Source: ANME-2 cluster archaeon (GTDB taxonomy: Archaea; Halobacteriota; Methanosarcinia; Methanosarcinales; Methanocomedenaceae). Taken from it: a DNA stretch of 33,200 nt. The translations under genes were made by a program, and so were the position numbers. Location of the stretch: contig JAAXOC010000061.1 in the NCBI GenBank assembly GCA_014237145.1, positions 1-33,200 of the forward strand, given 5' to 3'. The notes under the pieces are model-generated. The model made no database searches. It was not told the DNA's origin and saw only the letters and a program-made list of their open reading frames with translations. Of the stretch, positions 32,958 to 33,200 are shown piece after piece. Each line of letters opens with the position of its first letter. Positions within the stretch are counted from its first letter, which is position 1.

Positions 32958-33200
32958 ATGGCAAAAGGTAATCAGTCTATCAATAAATCACTTGCAAAGG
33001 ACGTAGAAAATGGTCATATTGTCCAGGAATTGCCCCAAGTTGAATTTGGAGGTCGGATGTGCTCGTTATTCACCCCCATCTCTCCCCCTCATTGTATTAT
33101 CTGTAAAAGTTCCTTGAAACCAAACAAATACTATGATCGATTCGCAATTTCAAGCTATGGCATCATACGATGCCCAGTTACATATTGGATATGTTCAAAT
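32958..33200 (+). CDS. Start of a Cys-containing protein, probable transposase (runs off the window)
   Basis: The frame is open for 81 codons from ATG 32958 to the window end. After a polar N-terminus come HCIICKSSL and YYDRFAISSYGIIRCPVTYWICSN, a likely zinc knuckle with CxxC and C..C spacing. The 'CPVTYWICSN' pattern reminds me of N-terminal regions of transposases in Methanosarcina-type genomes, but I cannot name the IS family. The strong TATA box and very AT-rich upstream DNA fit a mobile gene. The call is tentative because the catalytic part lies outside. Confidence 0.4.
   Translation, partial: MAKGNQSINKSLAKDVENGHIVQELPQVEFGGRMCSLFTPISPPHCIICKSSLKPNKYYDRFAISSYGIIRCPVTYWICSN

Noticed and set aside
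1-33200. CRISPR array, rRNA or tRNA genes
   Set aside because: No regularly spaced direct repeats with unique spacers, and no cloverleaf or rRNA-like segment, were recognised by eye in the gaps.

Overview
The window is chromosomal DNA of a euryarchaeon, most likely from the Methanosarcinales / ANME-2 group. Archaeal core genes are present: TFB with its zinc ribbon and two cyclin repeats, Gar1, SRP19 and the archaeal shikimate-entry enzyme ADTH synthase. TATA-box promoters lie close to start codons. A homocitrate-synthase / homoaconitase pair of the coenzyme B (Aks) type and a DUF5806-like protein point to a methanogen or anaerobic methanotroph. The lineage is an inference from gene content; no rRNA or tRNA gene lies in the window.

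Layout. 1-1506 (-): a large secreted surface protein with DUF11-type repeats, open at the window edge. 1507-2117: AT-rich DNA with a dispersed hairpin repeat and a transposase relic. 2118-6654: srp19, aksD-like and aksA-like genes transcribed divergently, then a stand-alone IorA-like thiamine-diphosphate enzyme. 6718-9156: a VapBC-type pair, a PPP-family phosphatase and a decayed RelBE-type pair. 9153-12003 (-): LysE-type exporter, TFB, Gar1 and a PHP hydrolase. 12080-13369: an AI-2E family permease whose C-terminal hexapeptide repeat continues past the stop codon. 13382-16715 (-): ADTH synthase, PyrD and PyrK in a tight overlapping operon, followed by an FAH-family hydrolase.

17053-26130 is an accessory, decaying zone. 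It holds a helical-repeat protein of SWIM-associated type, a collapsed restriction-modification gene split around a DUF4258/DUF2283-type toxin-antitoxin pair, a CBS protein tail-to-tail with a ClC-CBS channel, and a run of four AlbA_2 (Schlafen-type) genes or fragments with nonsense codons, frameshifts and a shared duplication of about 180 bp.

26164-30272 returns to intact genes: a winged-helix-like/coiled-coil protein coupled to a remarkable Cys-rich protein with a CXC (tesmin-type) zinc domain, an HD hydrolase overlapping a Nudix hydrolase, a DUF5806-like protein, a universal stress protein, and a ROK-family protein with ten pentapeptide repeats. The window closes with an orphan type II/IV secretion (GspE/PilB-like) ATPase and, divergently, the start of a probable transposase.

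Themes: core archaeal biosynthesis and gene expression, interrupted by mobile or defence debris, and several genes carrying in-frame micro-repeats (6 aa in the permease, 5 aa in the ROK protein, 4 aa in an AlbA_2 gene). I found no intact novel multi-gene defence system. The best leads are the CXC-domain protein with its partner gene, the IorA-like enzyme beside coenzyme B genes, and the repeat that runs through a stop codon.
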